A DNA stretch of 64,000 nt from Volvox africanus (GCA_030268105.1 BSDZ01000015.1:2135501-2199500); one strand, 5' to 3'; counted from the first letter of the stretch, positions 46,249 to 59,769 are shown. The notes: a model not told the origin generated them from the sequence alone. A program made the numbers and translations.

Positions 46249-49200
46249 CTAGAGTCCCTCCTCGTCGCCTTCTAGAATCGCGTGACGTTGCAAGCCGTGG
46301 AGCGCTGGGCTCACATCCCTCTCCCGCTCGTGATCGACATTACGGTAAGGCACTGTGGTGGCTACTGCCGCCACCGATCCTCCAACACTATTTAACCCGC
46401 AGATGGTGCTGCTGTACGGCGGCGGCGGCTGTGCAACCCCGGCGGCGTACGGCTCATGCGACATGCGTGATGGCGGAGGCGGAAGCGAGGACAGCTGGTC
46501 TGCCATCACTCTCTTCGCCGTCGCAATGCCTAATTGGGACACAGTGCTGGTCGGGGTGAGGGACAAGGACACAAGAGGCCCAGGCATGACGTTGCCGGGG
46601 CCCATGGCGAGGCCAGCTGCTGCGGGAAAGGGCCAAGTGTTCGAAATTCCCGGGCTGCACATCTGCTGCAGACAGGCCATGAGAGCGTGATCATCGGGCA
46701 GTTTGACCTCCGCCAGCGTGCTTTGTGCGGCAGCAATGGTTTGCGCCGCAATAGTCTGTGAGGCTGAGCCGCCGTAGCCCTGGGATCCTACGGACAAGTC
46801 CCCGTCGCCGGCGAGGGGGTTGGATGCGGCTGCCACAAGAAAGGATTTCGTACACGCTCCCGCGCACATTGCACTGCCGTCGCCCGTCGCTGCGGCGGAG
46901 GCCCCGGCGGAGGTGCCGCATTCTGCAGTGATGCCGCACATAGCAATGCTCTCCGCTGCAGCGTCCAGCTCAGCAGCAATGCTGCCAAGGGCGCCGCGCA
47001 GCGGAGTCCATACAGGGCCGCTGCTGCAGACCATTGTTGCCGAGGGGCTTATGCAAGACATATACGGCGTGAAGTACGGGGAAATCATGCCGCCACACAG
47101 TGGCGATGGTGATGCCGTAACATGAGGCTGCGTGCTGAAAAACGACGCCGATTCCAGTAGCGACGGTCCAAACACACCGCCCTGTGCCGCCGCCCCTGCC
47201 GCCGCCAGCGGCGGCGAGAAGCCAGCGCCATGGATGAGCCGCTGCTCAATGCCCCCAACGGGGCCGCCGGTACTGCCAGTGAAGCCGCTGCCGCTCACGT
47301 GGTGTGGTACAACGGATACCCACCCGTGTAGGGGCTGCGAGACGTTCGGGTGGGAGTGCGAATGGGTGAGGACGTCCTGATGGTGATGAGATTGAGGGTA
47401 CAGCAACGGATACATGGGCAAGTACGAATTGGCAGCTGGCAGCCCAGCCGCTGCCCTGCCAGCGGGTAGCAGTCCAGGTAGCATGTCTTGAGACTCCAAT
47501 TCACATCCCTTCGTATTGGCACGTGCCGAGCTGGCTACTGCAGGAGCCACCTCGCAGCTGGCGCCGGTATCGTGAGCGCATGCACCACCGCAACTGCCTC
47601 CCACTCCTGCTGCCGCCGCCGCCGCCAATGCCGCCACGGATCCACCCATAAATGCGTCTTTTGGCACGTTCATAATTGATGCCGCACAGGGGCCCCTCGC
47701 ATGAGACCCCACGCCCTTATTGCCGTTTCCTGTGCCCACGGCACCCTGCCGGTGCGGCTCCGGATCCTGCTGCACAGGCCGACACGCAGCAGACTGCCAC
47801 TGCTGCGCCTGCTCCTCCAACGGCAGGGGCAGGGGTAGCGGCTGTGCACAGGTGTTCCAGCACCCCGGGCATCCTGCCTTCAACACCCCCAGAAGACGAA
47901 CTTCCTGACCGCTTGCATCAGCACCCTCCTGCTCCCGCTGCTGCTGCTGAGGCAAGTCTTGATCATGCTGTCGACTCCGTACCGGTTGCTGCTGGGGCTG
48001 GGACTGTTGAACCTGTTGCAGCTGAACGTCTTGTGGCCGCTGCTCCTGCTGCGGCGGCGACGGTTGTGGTGGCAGGACCTGCCCCAGGTACACTTGCGCC
48101 TGCGGTGCTGGACCTTGTCCCGGCTGCCACGCAAGCTGGAGCTGCGGATACTGATGATGCGGACGTTGGCTGTAGCTACCCTGGAGGTAGTGGTGGCCAT
48201 GCGCGTGGAAGTGGCCTCCAGGACCCGCCGTCGGATAGCCCCCGTGCACTCCAATATGAGAGGGATGGTACACGTGCTGCACGTTGTACGGGGGCTTGAG
48301 GCCACCCCCAAACCCCCCACCGGGTTTGGGCCCACCGCTGGCTGCCCCATAGGAATCAGCGATGGACGGTAGCGTTTGCTGTGGTGATGATGGCGGTTGC
48401 GGCGGTATGATGCAGTTCGCCTGCAGGCGCAAATCGGACCTGGATAACATGAAATGGGCAGGCCACATAGGCATGACTCCCCCCAAGCCTCCGGAACCTC
48501 CCGCATTCGAGGCGCTGATTTGCGGGGCGTTTGGGGGCCTCGTGGCGCTGCCGTCAAGGGCGACGCCGTGGGGAAATGCGCCGTACGGATGCTGCTGCAT
48601 CGCCGGCGCAGTTCTGGCCACTGTTACACTGGCGGAGCGCGGCGTGGGATCCGTCAGAATGCCACTGCTGTTCTCGCATGGTGCTTGTAGCAGGCTATAG
48701 CTGTAACTACAGCTGCCAGAAGGGCTACCGCGCATCATCCAGGCGGTGGGCATCGCCAGGGTGTTGGGTGAAGGTGCGGTGGGGGATCCAGCCCCGCCTG
48801 GGGCGGTGGAGGTGGTGGCGAGGAAGCCCCTGGTGAGAGCCCCGCCTCCACGGTGCCGTGCGGTCCCTGTGGCGCTGCCTGCGGCCGCCATTGCCCCTGC
48901 GTCACCCAACACCATAGCCTGCGTCACCGATCGCGCCGTCCGCGAGTACGGCATCAACAGCCTTTGCTGCCGGTGCTGCCGGGCCCCGCTGTGTATGGGG
49001 GCCAGAGAGGCCGGGAAGCCCGCAGCTGCCGTTGGCGGCGTGGGCACCGCCGCACAGCCTCCCTCCGAATCATCCTGCGCCGGGGGCATCGACCCGGCAT
49101 AGCCGACGTTGGCAGCGCAGACGGACGACGTCATCTGTATCGATGCGCAGACCATGGGCCCTGCGCCATCGCTGCCGATCTGGCCCTTGCCGGTGTTTAC

Positions 49201-52200
49201 TCCAACGCTTGGACCCAAGGGCATGCCTCCGCCGCTGGCTTCCCGCATCATGAATGGCTGCGGCGCCGCAGCGGACACACCCGCCGATGCCACTGGGGCA
49301 ACCGCCACTGCGGCTGCCGCAGCCCCCTCGTTGCGCACGACAGTCTCAATGACCCCCAGCACGCGGGCAACTTTCGTGAAGCTAGGCCGCTGGCGCTTGT
49401 CGGAGCTGAGGCAGGCCTCCCCCAGCTTCCGCACCATGGGGTGCGCGTCCGGCGGCCACTCGAGCTGCAAAGCGCCCGAGCACACGCCCACAAACACGCG
49501 CCCGGGGTGCACGTCACCGAAGGGTTTCTCGCCCGTAACAAGCTGCCACAGCATGACGCCAAAGCTGTAGATGTCTGAAGAGCGTTGCCGGGGAGGGCAA
49601 GGATACGGCGTAGGAAGCACAGCGGAAAGGTTGCATCTTCCACTTTGTGCAGCACAGGCCGATAGGAGAGACGGAGACACATGCTAGCCGATAGGTGAGA
49701 TAAACGCGTCCACAGACAGGCAGGCAGACACGCAGACAGACAGGCAGACAAACAGGCAGGCAGACAGGCGGACAGGGATAAGTGCTGGTAAGGGAGCGGT
49801 AAAAATCCATACATACAAATGGTTACGAAGACGGATGTACTGGAAGTTCTGCCAACGCGATAGTAAGGCACCGCCTGGTAAGGGAGCTCGATTTCTCTAT
49901 CGTGTTATTACGGTCACCGCATTGGCCACATCCATGTCTCGTATCGCCCATGTCTCATGGGTTTCACAACTCCATTTTTATATCCCGACCCCCGACTCAT
50001 CCTCTGCGGCTTCCTCCGGTCCCGCCCGTCTGCGCACCGGCCGCGGGGCTCATTGATCCATTCAGCACTTCCGGCGCCATGTAGGCGATGGTGCCAGTGG
50101 CGTCCGCTGGGCACTCCAGGGAGGACCGCTCCTTCGTATGTACTATCTTAGACAATCCAAAGTCAGCAACCTGATCGCGCAACAGAGCGATCACGGGAGA
50201 AGAGGGGGAACATGCGTGTGAATGCAAGGAAGCAAAGGCAATGCGCGGGGATTATGCGTGTCACGACAAGCACAGTTGGGCACAGGATTTGGGGGGATCC
50301 ACGACGCAGCACCTACCTTGGCAATAAAGCCCCTCCGATCTGACCGGCTGCTCTTGAGTAAGACGTTGGCGGGTTTCAGGTCACCATGCATAATCTGGCT
50401 GGCGTGGAGGTGGCACATTCCCTGAATACAGGAAAGAGGAGGCTCCCATTGTGATTGCAATGTAATCAAAAAGGGAGAAAGGATAACTCCACACGGGGGA
50501 GGAAAAGCCGAAAAGCTACTGCGGTTTCTGAAAGTGCAATATCCAGGTTACGTCAAATTTGTATGGTGGGGTAGGAAGGTGGGATCAGAAAGAGAAATGG
50601 GGGGTTGAAAGGGTGAGTGGGAATGCAGCGTTATTAACGAGGCGGGAAGAGAACCCGAGTCTCCAAGCATGGACACAACAAAATGGAATAACCAAACCCA
50701 AAATTCCAAGGCCTACGCCCTACTCCCTTTCACGGAGTCACCTGATGAACTCCACCCCTACAAAAGCCTTAAGCCTCTTACGCACCTGCGCAATCTCCCT
50801 GGCCGTGCGCAGCATCGCCCGCAGCGCCACCCGGGCATTCCAACGGCTCGAGGCACGGAAGAGATTCTTATCGATGGCCCATTGTAAACTGCCCCTGTCG
50901 CAAAACTGGTGTTAACCCCAGCATGGGGGAAAGGGAGTGGGTCGGTATGGAAGTGGGTCGGGATGTGGGCTGGGCGGAGGACTGGTGTGGGGTTGCATGC
51001 AAGCTGGGACTGGGTTGGGTACCCGGGCGTGCGTGCAGGTAGAGTGCCTGATATGCGATTGAGCGCCACTGGGTGACGCTTAAGTTTGAATTACAGTGTT
51101 GAAGCGATTGTCATCAAGACGTGCTGATGACGCACACGCGTCATGTGCAGTGTACACGACGTACGACACAGGACTGCATGCGCCAGAAATTACTTCCCCC
51201 ATGTGCCCCAGCTATGCCAACATCGCCCGTCTCTTGGACTTGAATCCCTGCATCAGTAAACCCTATCTGGAAACGTCCAGTATGTGGGAAAAACGAATGG
51301 GGGTTCCAAAGTGTCATGCAAGATATATGTAATCTGTGCGCTTAGGTGTATGTAAGATCCCTAAGCCCGCATTCAAGCCTCGCCATACACCCTTGCTGCC
51401 TGGCGGCCTGACCAAACGCGCCAATCAGGGCGCATCCTTGAGGCTCGCGGCACAGCACAGCGAAAGAGCCCCTCCCCACCAACCCCCATCTTTCAGCCGA
51501 CACTTAACAGGTAATGTACAACATTTGGGTCACGACGCAGTCTAACGGCGAGTTCCTGTGACCCACGGGTCTTTCCTCGTTTTCCTTACCCCGTCCTCCC
51601 TTCCTCACCTCCATGACGATTTGGGTGAGGAAATCCCCCGGTTTGGCCTGAATCTGGGACAGCAACTCCCGATACTTGGCTACCGTGTCCTGTAGCGGTT
51701 GCGCCTTGTCCGTCGCCTCCAAGTAAGGCGCCCCGAAACCGTCCCCGCTCTGAAATGACGCCAGCAGTTCAGCTGCCCCCAGGTGGTCCGCGCTCTCATC
51801 CGTCGCCGCCGCTGCCACAGGATGTTTCGCTGACGCCGCCGTCACCGTCATCGTTTGCTCTGTCGCCGCAGCCGTAGCATCCAGTCCCAGGTCCGTGAAA
51901 CAGCCGTCGACGCCGCCAACAACGACCGCGGTGGCGGTCCGCACTGTGCCGCCGCCCCAGCTGCCGACCTGGTCGCTACCGCAGCCACCGCATGAAGCCG
52001 CTGGGAACTGCCCATCAGTTCTTGCGAAATTGAGACCAAGGAAAGGAGAAGACTGCGATATCACCAGCTGTGCTGACCGCGCCTGCCGGCTAAGGCCACA
52101 GGCTGGGGCAGAGGCCGGTGACCCACAGCCGTCAGGTTCCCTTGCCGCCTGTGCCGTCGTTGCGGTGCCGCCTGTGCCCCTGCAGAAAGATGACCCTCGT

Positions 52201-55200
52201 AGACGCTGCAGACAGTGTGTTTGGAGTAGCCGTCGGTTCTCGACGATGGTGAGATCCGGATTCGGATCCAGATCCGGCTGTGGTCCCGGTCCCGGATCCG
52301 GATCTGAACTCGTATCTAAACTGATATCCAGGGCTATGGCCGCTGTGCCCGGCGGAATCAACAGCACGGGCGCCACATCGAGATGCAGTGTTGAACCTGC
52401 GGCATGCACTGTTGCCACTGCCGTCGCGACGCTGTCGTGTCCAGAGCTCCGAAGGCGGCTGCACGATGGGGGCGTATTGAGTGGGCTGTCGCCGGGCTCA
52501 ATGACGCCAACGGCAACGCAGGAGCAGTGCCGCCGTCGCGGTGGTGGTGGCGGCGGCTGTGACGCAGACGTCGCGGTCACACCGGGCATGGCGGCAACGA
52601 CACCCGGCGTCGTCGCTAGGCGTCGCGGGCTGTTGTTATCATTATTGGCGGCGTTGGCGACAGCTGTGTGTAGCCTTCGAATGCGGTGCTCGGCGCCACA
52701 ACTACTCGACCCCAGTGGGTTCGAAGTGTACGGCTGCGGCACGCCGCCGTCACCGTCACCTGCCGGTAACCCTGCGAGGCGCTCCGTAACCTCGACTCCG
52801 GTGCAGCCACTGTTAACATGTCTTGCCGTGCCGCCGCTACTTCTGCACGTGGCCTCCCCCTGGAAGAACTCAGAGGTCAGCTCCAGCACCTTGCACGCAA
52901 ACGTCTGCGGGCGAGAAGGGGTCGCGGAAGGGCGGCGCCGTCACTGATAAGATCTTGCTTGCAACGCTGCAGCCCCCGGCGCTTGGTGCGAACCTTGCCG
53001 AGCGGACCGCACGAACCTCGATTTCTTGCCCCCGATGGTACACAACTCCTGCTGCTGCGGTGCATTTGTGCCTGTGCCCTGCCGCCGCATGCTCCTACGC
53101 ACACACGCACACGCATTTACGACCGGCCTACCTGCACCACGTTCGGATGCGCCAGCAGCTTGGACAGCAGCGCCTCCGTCGCACTGATTTGTAGCTGCTG
53201 GGTGCTCGATGACACCAAGTACTTAATGGCCACAAGGGCTCCCTGCCACACGCCACGATACACCAATCCATAGCTGCCATGACCCACCTTCTCCAAGTTA
53301 TCCACCTGCAGAGATATAAGGTCCCATCAGGGGGTTAAGACGAAACGCCATAACCTCGAACAGGACAAAAACCTGTAGCTGCGCTGCCAACAGGTACCAG
53401 GTAATTCGGCCGGGGTTTCATTCACGAGTGTTATTACAGCCAAGAACCAAAATCTAGGAAAACGTTGCTATCAGAACAGGCGGTGCGGATATGCAGTGAT
53501 TCAATAGAGTAACCAAGACAGGTACCCGATGATGGAAAGCTGGCATTCCAAGGTTTCAAGGAGGAAGAGGGGAGAAAGAAAACTAGGAGCGTAGTCCGGA
53601 ACGGGTCTTATCAACTGCGGCTTCACCCATTTGCCGCAACCACTGCTCCACGTTTCCCGCAGCTCTCCGGATGTCTGACACTGCAAGCGACGAGTTGCAG
53701 ATGCATGTTCCCCTTGGCTACCCCAATCCGCTTCGGAGCTCCCCCCGCCTTATTATCCCCCGCCCCAATCACACAAGTCCCAGTGTATCCTGAAACACAA
53801 GCCGTTCTCAAGGTGGAAAGCAGCCGACACGTGAGCAGGGTCAGCACGACACTTTGAATACAGCCGAAGTGGATGAACAGGTAAATAAACTGACAGATTC
53901 ACGGGGGCTGGGTCGTCATGCTGACGGCCGCCACCACCACTGCCCGTCCCAGCTCCTTGTCAACTGAGCTCCTCAGACAGAACACGATACAACGCAGGAT
54001 GCAACACCCCACGCTCCCGCTCCTTTATAAAATTGTGTTACTACGCTAGGCTGCACCGACCTTTACTCTGGTCGGGACCCGCCTCAGGCACTTGCCGCCC
54101 CAGCTCAAAATTCGGTTTTTTGCCAGTCCCTTACCTCTATGGGCCTTCCACCTGCCCCCTGCTGCTGCTCCGATAAGATCTGCTGCCGGAGCTGCTCTAC
54201 AGCAGTGGTGCTGATGTGGCCCGTATCGGCGTTGAGCATTGACGAGATGCCCGCCTGGAGTGATTGGAACCGTGACAGCTCGCCCGACGGCAGGTACGAT
54301 GAGCCCAACGGCATTTGGCAGCCCTCCGAAAGGATGGATGACAGAATGTCGGGGCCACCAGCACCCCCAACTCCAGTAAGAGTGCCACCAGTGTATTGGA
54401 AACGTTGCTCCGAAGTACTTGTAGTGGCCGGGTGGCTCAAGGCAGATGGCAACGTGGGGAGCTGGGAGGAGCCCAGCTCCATGACACCACCGGTGTTGCT
54501 GCGGGCCAGAGTGAAGGAGCTGGCAGTGCTAGGGGACAGGGTGATGGCCGGGTGGGTCCCAGCGGCGGTGGAGGTCGCAGATGGGGGGAGGATAATGCTG
54601 ACGCCGCCGCTGCCGGGCCGGTCTCCAGCGCTGAGCTGCGGCCGGCCCAGCAGAAATGGCTTCCGGGTAGGAATGGCATTTGAGCTTGCACGGCGGAAGG
54701 TGGCGAGATGAGCGACCTGAATGGTGTCCTCGTTGGGATGGTCCCGCTGCTGCTGCTGCTGCTGCTGCTGGGGACTGGGCGTCGTTAGCGGGGAGGTGGG
54801 AGAAATGGTGGCGTCTGGTGACGTGGCGATAGTTGTCGAGGTAACAATCAGCTGCTCACGAGTCAGCTGCCGCGAAAGCTGGGTGAGGTGCCCGTTTACT
54901 ACATGCTCGATGGAGGGGGAATCGCCCTCTCCTGACCCAGGGCAACCTATCTGCGCTTTGGCCACCTTCAGAGGTTCTTTAACGTAAACAACATTTGTAG
55001 GAATAATGCTGACCGTTGTTAATGAATCCAATAACGCATTGTTCTTCGGCAGGCCTTGTAGCCTTCGCACTCGGGTTTCTTTGGTCGCTTCCGCGGACGA
55101 CGACAGGGCCTCCCCTACTTCTCGGTCTTGTCTTGATCGTCCATGCTTTTCAGGTAAGGTCGCTCCCTCAGATACTCGCGATGTTAAACTTGCGCTCACG

Positions 55201-55310
55201 GGCTTCCCACGCAAGTCCAGATGGTTGCCAGCTTGTTTGCGACGCGGGTTCCTCCAAAACGGAAAACATGAACATGACGACTGTGTAGTTTCTTCAAGCA
55301 ATTCATCCAT
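46249..55310 (-). CDS. large TKL-like Ser/Thr protein kinase, 2109 aa
   Basis: Seven exons: 55310-54135, 53305-53132, 52904-51609, 50905-50786, 50421-50317, 50170-50038 and 49574-46249. All phases fit. The start is MDELLEETTQSSCSCFPFWR. Residues 1-392 are low complexity with a polyQ run. The kinase domain follows: glycine loop GHGSYG (400-405), VAIK with Lys420, helix-C Glu436, FLTQIVMEFCDRGSL hinge (spans 882), MHGDLKPANVLL with catalytic Asp936 and Lys938, DFG 960-962, APE 989-991 and DIYSFGVMLWQLVTGEKPFG. All catalytic residues are present. The HRD arginine is replaced by glycine (HGD), as in non-RD kinases. About 400 residues of Ala/Ser/Pro-rich sequence are inserted between strands 4 and 5. 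A 1030-residue Gln/Gly/Pro/Ala-rich tail follows. By family it is a soluble or membrane-attached signalling kinase; its targets are unknown. Confidence 0.92.
49706..49777. repeat. CAGA/CAGG tetranucleotide run in kinase intron
   Basis: Mixed CAGA, CAGG and CAAA units in the kinase intron 49575-50037. It produces spurious Cys/Leu/Pro-rich frames. Confidence 0.9.
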
Positions 55311-58300
55311 GGTTTTGCCGTCACCGTCCTCTCAAGGGGCGGTAATTGCCCCACATTTTAAACTGTGCCATACAATAAATAATATCTCATCCAATACGAA
55401 GGAAGAGTCGCTAATGTTTATTAACCTAAGGCCAAGCTGCTGAAAAGTTAAATCGCATTGCAGCGCCAGATTGCAGAGATATGCTGTCATCGCATGATCT
55501 TGGTTGTTGCAGTTTAAGTAATAATCCTAACGTACACCATAATTAAGATGCACGCCCTGCAGGCCATTAAGCAGGCCTTCCATCGCATAAAACCCCTACG
55601 CGAGCGATAGTCGCACTTTCAAAGGAAAAAAGACATATAGTGAGTAAGGTTTACGCCGCGGACTGCCGAATTGCCTTAAAACTTTCAATTTCCGTAGAAT
55701 CCTTGCTTCTTCAAGTACGGCAGTACGCTATTATTAAGAAACCACCTCTGGACAGCAGCAAACCCTACCCGAATCAAATCTAGTGGTGGTATTTATAATT
55801 GACTGCATTTGCACACTTTACTTTCATTCGATGCCCGGCTTCCGAGTGCTCCATCAAATGTCGTAGAGTCCCAGTGCGAACTGCCCATTCATGCGATTGC
55901 CCATTCATTGCTTATCCCAGGATAAATATGGACAGAAGTTTGCTTGAATTCACAAAACTTCGCAGTAGCTAAGGAACTTTGGTGGGATTGTATGAAGCTG
56001 GGCAGGTTTCATATGACAAGTGCTTACAGGTCGAGGGTCCAAAGCTTAACTGGTTGACATTGCACTGGTCTTGGAAAAAAAGGTCGCAAGGGGCACAAGC
56101 CAGGTAAGTTGAAATGTAAGTCACAGTGATATATTTGCATCCATTTTATTGAATGGGTGATGAACTGAAACCTTGGACTTAATTAGTGACCAGGAAAATC
56201 TCCAGCCAAGGACAAGGGTTCTCTATAGATATGACTTTGGCTTGGAATTGGGATAACTACTCGGTGTCTGGATTCGTGGCAAGACCCACTGCGTTCTTTT
56301 ATGACGGTGCGGAGCAGCACTCGATGGAATGCACGGGACCATTCACCTTACGACGTTGGTAGCTTGTGACAATTCCCAATAGGCCCGTTTCTGCAGGCGT
56401 AGGAACTCGTCGTACTGACGCCGAGAAAATCTTTCCTAAATTGGAGATTTGTCCAAAGCGCTGGAACTGACCGCAAAACAGAAGTATCCCTGACATATCA
56501 CGCTTCTTGATTTATTCATAGAGGTAAGGAAGCTGATACACATAGGTTTGAGATGGAAAACGCGGCCAATGCGTATGAAACTCTTCATTCGAACCGTGTC
56601 CTGTTCACATGGGTACAGGGTAGCCGGCCGTGTCCCGTTTGAAACTTAAATTCCCAATTTTTCATCTAGGGCCTTGCGTTCATCCCTTCGCGCTTCCTGA
56701 GTCCGCCTGTCGGATGCAAGTATCACGGTTCTCTTCTCACACGACAAATGCAACCCCTCCTATTTGCCGTTTGATGTACCCCGTGATGTGTGACGCATTG
56801 CGATTGATGCCGGCCGATGATTTGTAACAGAGGGTCAAATTGCATTATCTAGGAACTCAGGTTCGTTATATGATAATAGGAAGGTACTCGCTTTTCCCTG
56901 TGCACATGTTTCCGCATGTCAGCGCCTGACAGCAAGACAGGCCAAGACCCATGGGACTTTAAAAGGCATCGCGTCCGATAGAACACCATGCCCTTTACAG
57001 TGGTGAAGTACGCAGAGGCAACTGCCCACTTCCACAGCAAAGCCTGCTTCCCGTGCTGTGAAATACTCCGCAACTGCATATGTATTGATCTTCGCTGACG
57101 GGTGACGGACGTAGGTCTCTGTTGGTACTCACTGTCAATAAGGATCAGCAAGTTAAAGCAGAGGGTGACAACCGGCCGGTTGCTATCAGTTTTTGACGAC
57201 GGCCTGTCCCCAATTTTATTTCTTATGTACTCTGGATTGCCATATAGCGAAACCAGGATTACGTAGAGGCCTTTGTTAACTAAATGGATAACGAATGTGG
57301 ACTCCTAGGCTTAATCTTGCTTCAACAGTCAACTTAATCTTAGGCCCCAGCGGAGCCAATCTAGCTGGGGGATTCAATCTAGCCCTATCTAGCCAGATCA
57401 TCAAGGATCCAATCGATTGGATCGTATTATTGGATCCACCGCAGTGCTGCACTCAATATGATATGGCTGAAGCGGCAACGGCAGGTTAAGAGCATGCCAG
57501 CATGATCTCTTGATAGATGATGATCGGCCTGTGAATGTCAATTCTGCTTATGTACAGCCGTTTGTCAATTGGAAACCTGTACCCTGCTAGCTTACGGCTA
57601 CCGTGAACTTCACCGATACTTATCTCACCACGAGTTGGGGTCCTAGTGTCCACCTCCGGATCACTTTTCCACGGCTATGTAATGTGCTACATAGACAGAC
57701 CATGAGGTAGATTACCATCCCCGTATTTATGTCAATTTCCAAATATCATTTAAACGCCTTAAACGTATGATATCCCATACAGTATTGCATCTAGAAATGC
57801 TCGACGGTGGTACGACACGGGATTTAACGTCGTTTAAAGCATCTTGGTGCCACATGTAAATTTGAAATTTAAAAGATATTGCTGTGGCTCCACTGTTTTC
57901 GTTGTGGAGAAATTACTCAACAGCCCGACGCGTGTTAGTGAAAGGACCTGGTGGCGGACCAGATGGTGGATGTGCGAAAAGGTGTACGTACAAGGGAAGA
58001 AGGGGAAGCGCTTGTCCCCTAGAAGGCAGTTTTGTGTGGAGAATTCCCACTTACCTTTACAATACTTGTATACATGAGGTGTTTTGGGTTCTCACAAAGG
58101 ATGCGCCAGCAATCCATTCACTCGCACGAGCAGGGCTAGAGGAGAGGATATTAATAAGCCTTGGCTAGTTCACATGAAGGAGCATGACTACTGGGCTGGG
58201 TAAGGCACCCCAAGTTTTCAGGTCACTACACTTTACACGGTAACACGTACAGGCTGTGCGTCCCTGTGCGTCGATGCAGAGCCCTAGCAATGAGAACAAA

Positions 58301-59487
58301 GCTCGGCCGATCAGTAGCAATCACGAGCCTTGAGACGCCAGTTGACGAATGTTGTTGGAGTTATCAGGGTAAGGGAGAAGCCTGGAGATATGTCATAATT
58401 GCCTCATTTGGATCGGCTCGCCCAATGTTACATGCTACAAGCAAGACGACAAGAAGTTGACATTTCGGCCAGGCTTTCTGACGCCGTTCCGTATTGGACC
58501 TTAGGGTATTTCATGTTGCCTATCTTACAGCGCCCCCTGCACGGCGTTCAATCCTGTGAATATATCAACTCTGAGGTCACCTACCTCAGATAGCTGTTTA
58601 TAACACCCGTGGCTTTCTGGAGACGTTTGGGCTTGTCTCGTGGGCGTGATCGGTGTTCAGCTCGAGGGCCTCAGTATTGCGCAGCTGGGCTCGCATGTAT
58701 TCTTAAAAGTTAGAGCACGTGCCATTCAAGTTCACATAACACTAATGCTCCTGGCAAGTTGGATTTGGATGTATGTGTCAAGTGGGCTGGAAAGTCAGCC
58801 ATATCATAAACTGCATGTTTAATAGGCATTCTGTATGCGTTAAAGTAGGTGATATTTGAATTCCATGTGCGTGGATACGAGCCTCTTGGAGAAGCCATTG
58901 GCTTTTACAGTGGGGCGGATATGTGAGAGGTGATGAACTTTGAGCGACGGAAGACAGGCAACTTCATGACGCAGATTCACAAGCCGCGAAGGGAGACTCT
59001 TCGAGAATGATGTTTCCCTCCCCGAAAGTAATATTTGTAGTCAATTACAACCTTCCTTATATATAGATGTATGTTCACCCCTTCACTAATCGTTGCTGGT
59101 CGTGTAACATTTGCCATGATTACATTCCATGTAAGAAACTTCGATGCTGGATTTTCAGAATTTTTGTTGATGTCTGGTGTACGTGCAGAACCTTGTATGA
59201 AACAACATGTATGCTATGAATTTTGCAAACTCGCAATCCGGATGTTGCGAACGTATACGTGCAGAATTCAAGAATCTGATTTGTCCGGAGTTCATATAAG
59301 TGAAATTGACTTATGGTGCAAGATGCATTTGGTGCGCAGAGAACAAAGCATTTTCGCGAAGGACGTACGGCAAGAGGGCACCTCTGTGAACGGTGCCAAT
59401 AACGGTGCTCAAGCTGTCGCACTAGACATCGCATACTGCATATCTTTCATTTTTAAGTTATTTTGAGTCATCAGTAGGTGTCGGATC
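55311..59487. other. upstream region of kinase and MICOS-like genes; no gene supported
   Basis: About 4.2 kb, AT-richer than the coding parts. It holds short unsupported open frames, and an 18-base palindrome at 57406-57423. The divergent kinase and MICOS-like genes presumably draw their promoters from its two ends. No TATA box or RNA gene stands out. Confidence 0.5.
57406..57423. repeat. 18-bp perfect palindrome
   Basis: GATCCAATCGATTGGATC is self-complementary. A further TTGGATCC follows at 57430-57437. Confidence 0.95.
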
Positions 59488-59769
59488 ATGGAGGCTCTTA
59501 GGCCTGCAACTGTGCAGAGGCTGTATGGCTTCGGCGCAGGTATGCTGGCAGCAGCTGTACTATACGTATCTACCACTAGGCTTGTATGGCGTCAGGCAGC
59601 AGAAGTCGCTCAACAATACGGAGCCCCATCGCCGAAAGCCACTCCGGGAATCAAGGATGCTGCGCTTCTTGGGCCGAAAGTATGGGCAACGCTTGCGCGG
59701 AGGTGGAACCAAGGTATAGATGCCACCTTCGGCGCGCTTGCAGCAGAACTTGCACGGCGTGGCGTGTAG
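59488..59769 (+). CDS. 93-aa single-span protein, MIC12/MIC13-like (MICOS)
   Basis: An uninterrupted frame of 93 codons begins at ATG in a fair context (GATCATGGAG) and shows coding-like composition. The N-terminus MEALRPATVQRLYGFGAGML leads into one hydrophobic span (about 13-32, AAAVLYVSTTRLVW). A soluble part follows, with a conserved-looking ARRWNQGIDATFGAL near the end. An N-terminal membrane span plus a C-terminal W-N-x-G-I segment is the layout of small MICOS subunits MIC12/MIC13 (QIL1), which sit in the mitochondrial inner membrane at cristae junctions. The similarity is by pattern only, so the assignment is tentative. A TGTAA lies 400 bases downstream on the same strand. No intron is needed. 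Confidence 0.6.
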   Translation: MEALRPATVQRLYGFGAGMLAAAVLYVSTTRLVWRQAAEVAQQYGAPSPKATPGIKDAALLGPKVWATLARRWNQGIDATFGALAAELARRGV

